DNA from: Devosia ginsengisoli
GTDB taxonomy: Bacteria; Pseudomonadota; Alphaproteobacteria; Rhizobiales; Devosiaceae
Direction of reading: 5' to 3'
NCBI RefSeq assembly: GCF_007859655.1
Contig: NZ_CP042304.1
Coordinates: 2,854,501 to 2,918,500 of the forward strand
Length of the DNA: 64,000 nt
Made by a program: the position numbers and the translations under genes
Shown: positions 63,838-64,000 of the stretch, piece by piece
How the letters are laid out: each line of letters opens with the position of its first letter
Numbering within the stretch: the first letter of the stretch is position 1
The notes under the pieces: generated by a model
Told to the model about the DNA's origin: nothing
The model's input: the letters and a program-made list of their open reading frames with translations, nothing else
Databases searched by the model: none

Positions 63838-64000
63838 CTACGCCACCTCGACGGGTGTGCCGAAATAGGCTTCGACAATGGCTGGATTGGCGCGGATTTC
63901 GGCCATCGGGCCCTCGGCGATCTTCTCGCCCTGCGCCATCACGATGACCGGATCACATAGCCGCGCGATCAGATCCATATCGTGTTCGATGACGAAGAAA
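63838..64000 (-). CDS. livG: Branched-chain amino acid ABC transporter ATP-binding protein LivG, partial
   Basis: The last 53 codons of liv[36 protein letters not shown] and [11 protein letters not shown]. The H-loop region VIEHDM is a LivG hallmark. The gene continues beyond the right edge. First ATPase of the operon, with livF 53 bases downstream. Confidence 0.9.
   Translation of the reverse strand, partial: FFVIEHDMDLIARLCDPVIVMAQGEKIAEGPMAEIRANPAIVEAYFGTPVEVA

Overview
The window is a high-GC chromosomal segment of an alphaproteobacterium. It is most probably a member of the Hyphomicrobiales close to Devosia. The evidence is gene content and order: tlpA/argH/chaC/lysA; zinc-ribbon protein/ftsE/ftsX/plsC; HIG1-like protein/cobalamin adenosyltransferase/rhomboid; hisC/prephenate dehydrogenase/DUF2125/chaC; mtgA beside ispA. 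Other support comes from an alphaproteobacterial LexA box (GTTC-N7-GTTC), a CpdR-like single-domain regulator and Omp25/31-like porin-family proteins. No plasmid, phage, transposase, integrase or CRISPR array is visible. The genus is an inference; the order is better supported.

Layout. 1-7.5 kb: a gene cut by the window edge, a small PH-like protein, tRNA-Leu(CAA), azlCD amino-acid exporter, a MATE pump, a TetR/SDR pair with duplicated operators, an AAC(3)-type acetyltransferase with HxlR, and DoxX. 7.5-19 kb: a PA14-containing GH3 glucosidase, a DJ-1/PfpI protein, a D-Ala-D-Ala carboxypeptidase, two outer-membrane beta-barrels, DUF72, DsbB, a ParDE-type toxin-antitoxin pair, HNH nuclease, carboxylesterase, a LuxR-type regulator and AlkA. 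19-33 kb: gluQ, an epimerase/LysR pair, HIG1/cobalamin adenosyltransferase/rhomboid, two tiny genes (one YjfB-like), tlpA, argH, chaC, lysA, the cpdR-like gene, ftsEX and plsC. 33-48 kb: a putative SOS-controlled small gene, rpmF, fumC, gloB, hisC and tyrosine-pathway dehydrogenase, mtgA, ispA, MOSC and YbaK proteins, a PACE-type pump, and ispG with a 39-residue membrane peptide. 48-64 kb: pyruvate carboxylase, a phosphatase-like protein, a GGDEF-EAL protein, a glycine-betaine/choline ABC operon with an extra binding protein, and a branched-chain amino-acid type ABC operon that runs off the right edge.

Two patterns stand out. First, five otherwise intact conserved genes (SDR, LuxR regulator, methyltransferase, pyruvate carboxylase, betaine-binding protein) each carry exactly one extra base, mostly at short C/G runs. 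Because these hit housekeeping functions and leave everything downstream conserved, assembly or base-calling error is more likely than gene decay. Second, many intergenic gaps are filled by at least five families of long imperfect inverted repeats, some inside probable operons.

I did not find a convincing new multi-gene system. The best leads are regulatory and small-gene ones: a near-consensus promoter overlapped by a LexA box in front of an unknown 114-residue protein, the 39-residue membrane peptide translationally coupled to ispG, the duplicated TetR-type operator, and hairpins in the porin leader and between the betaine-binding protein and its permease.
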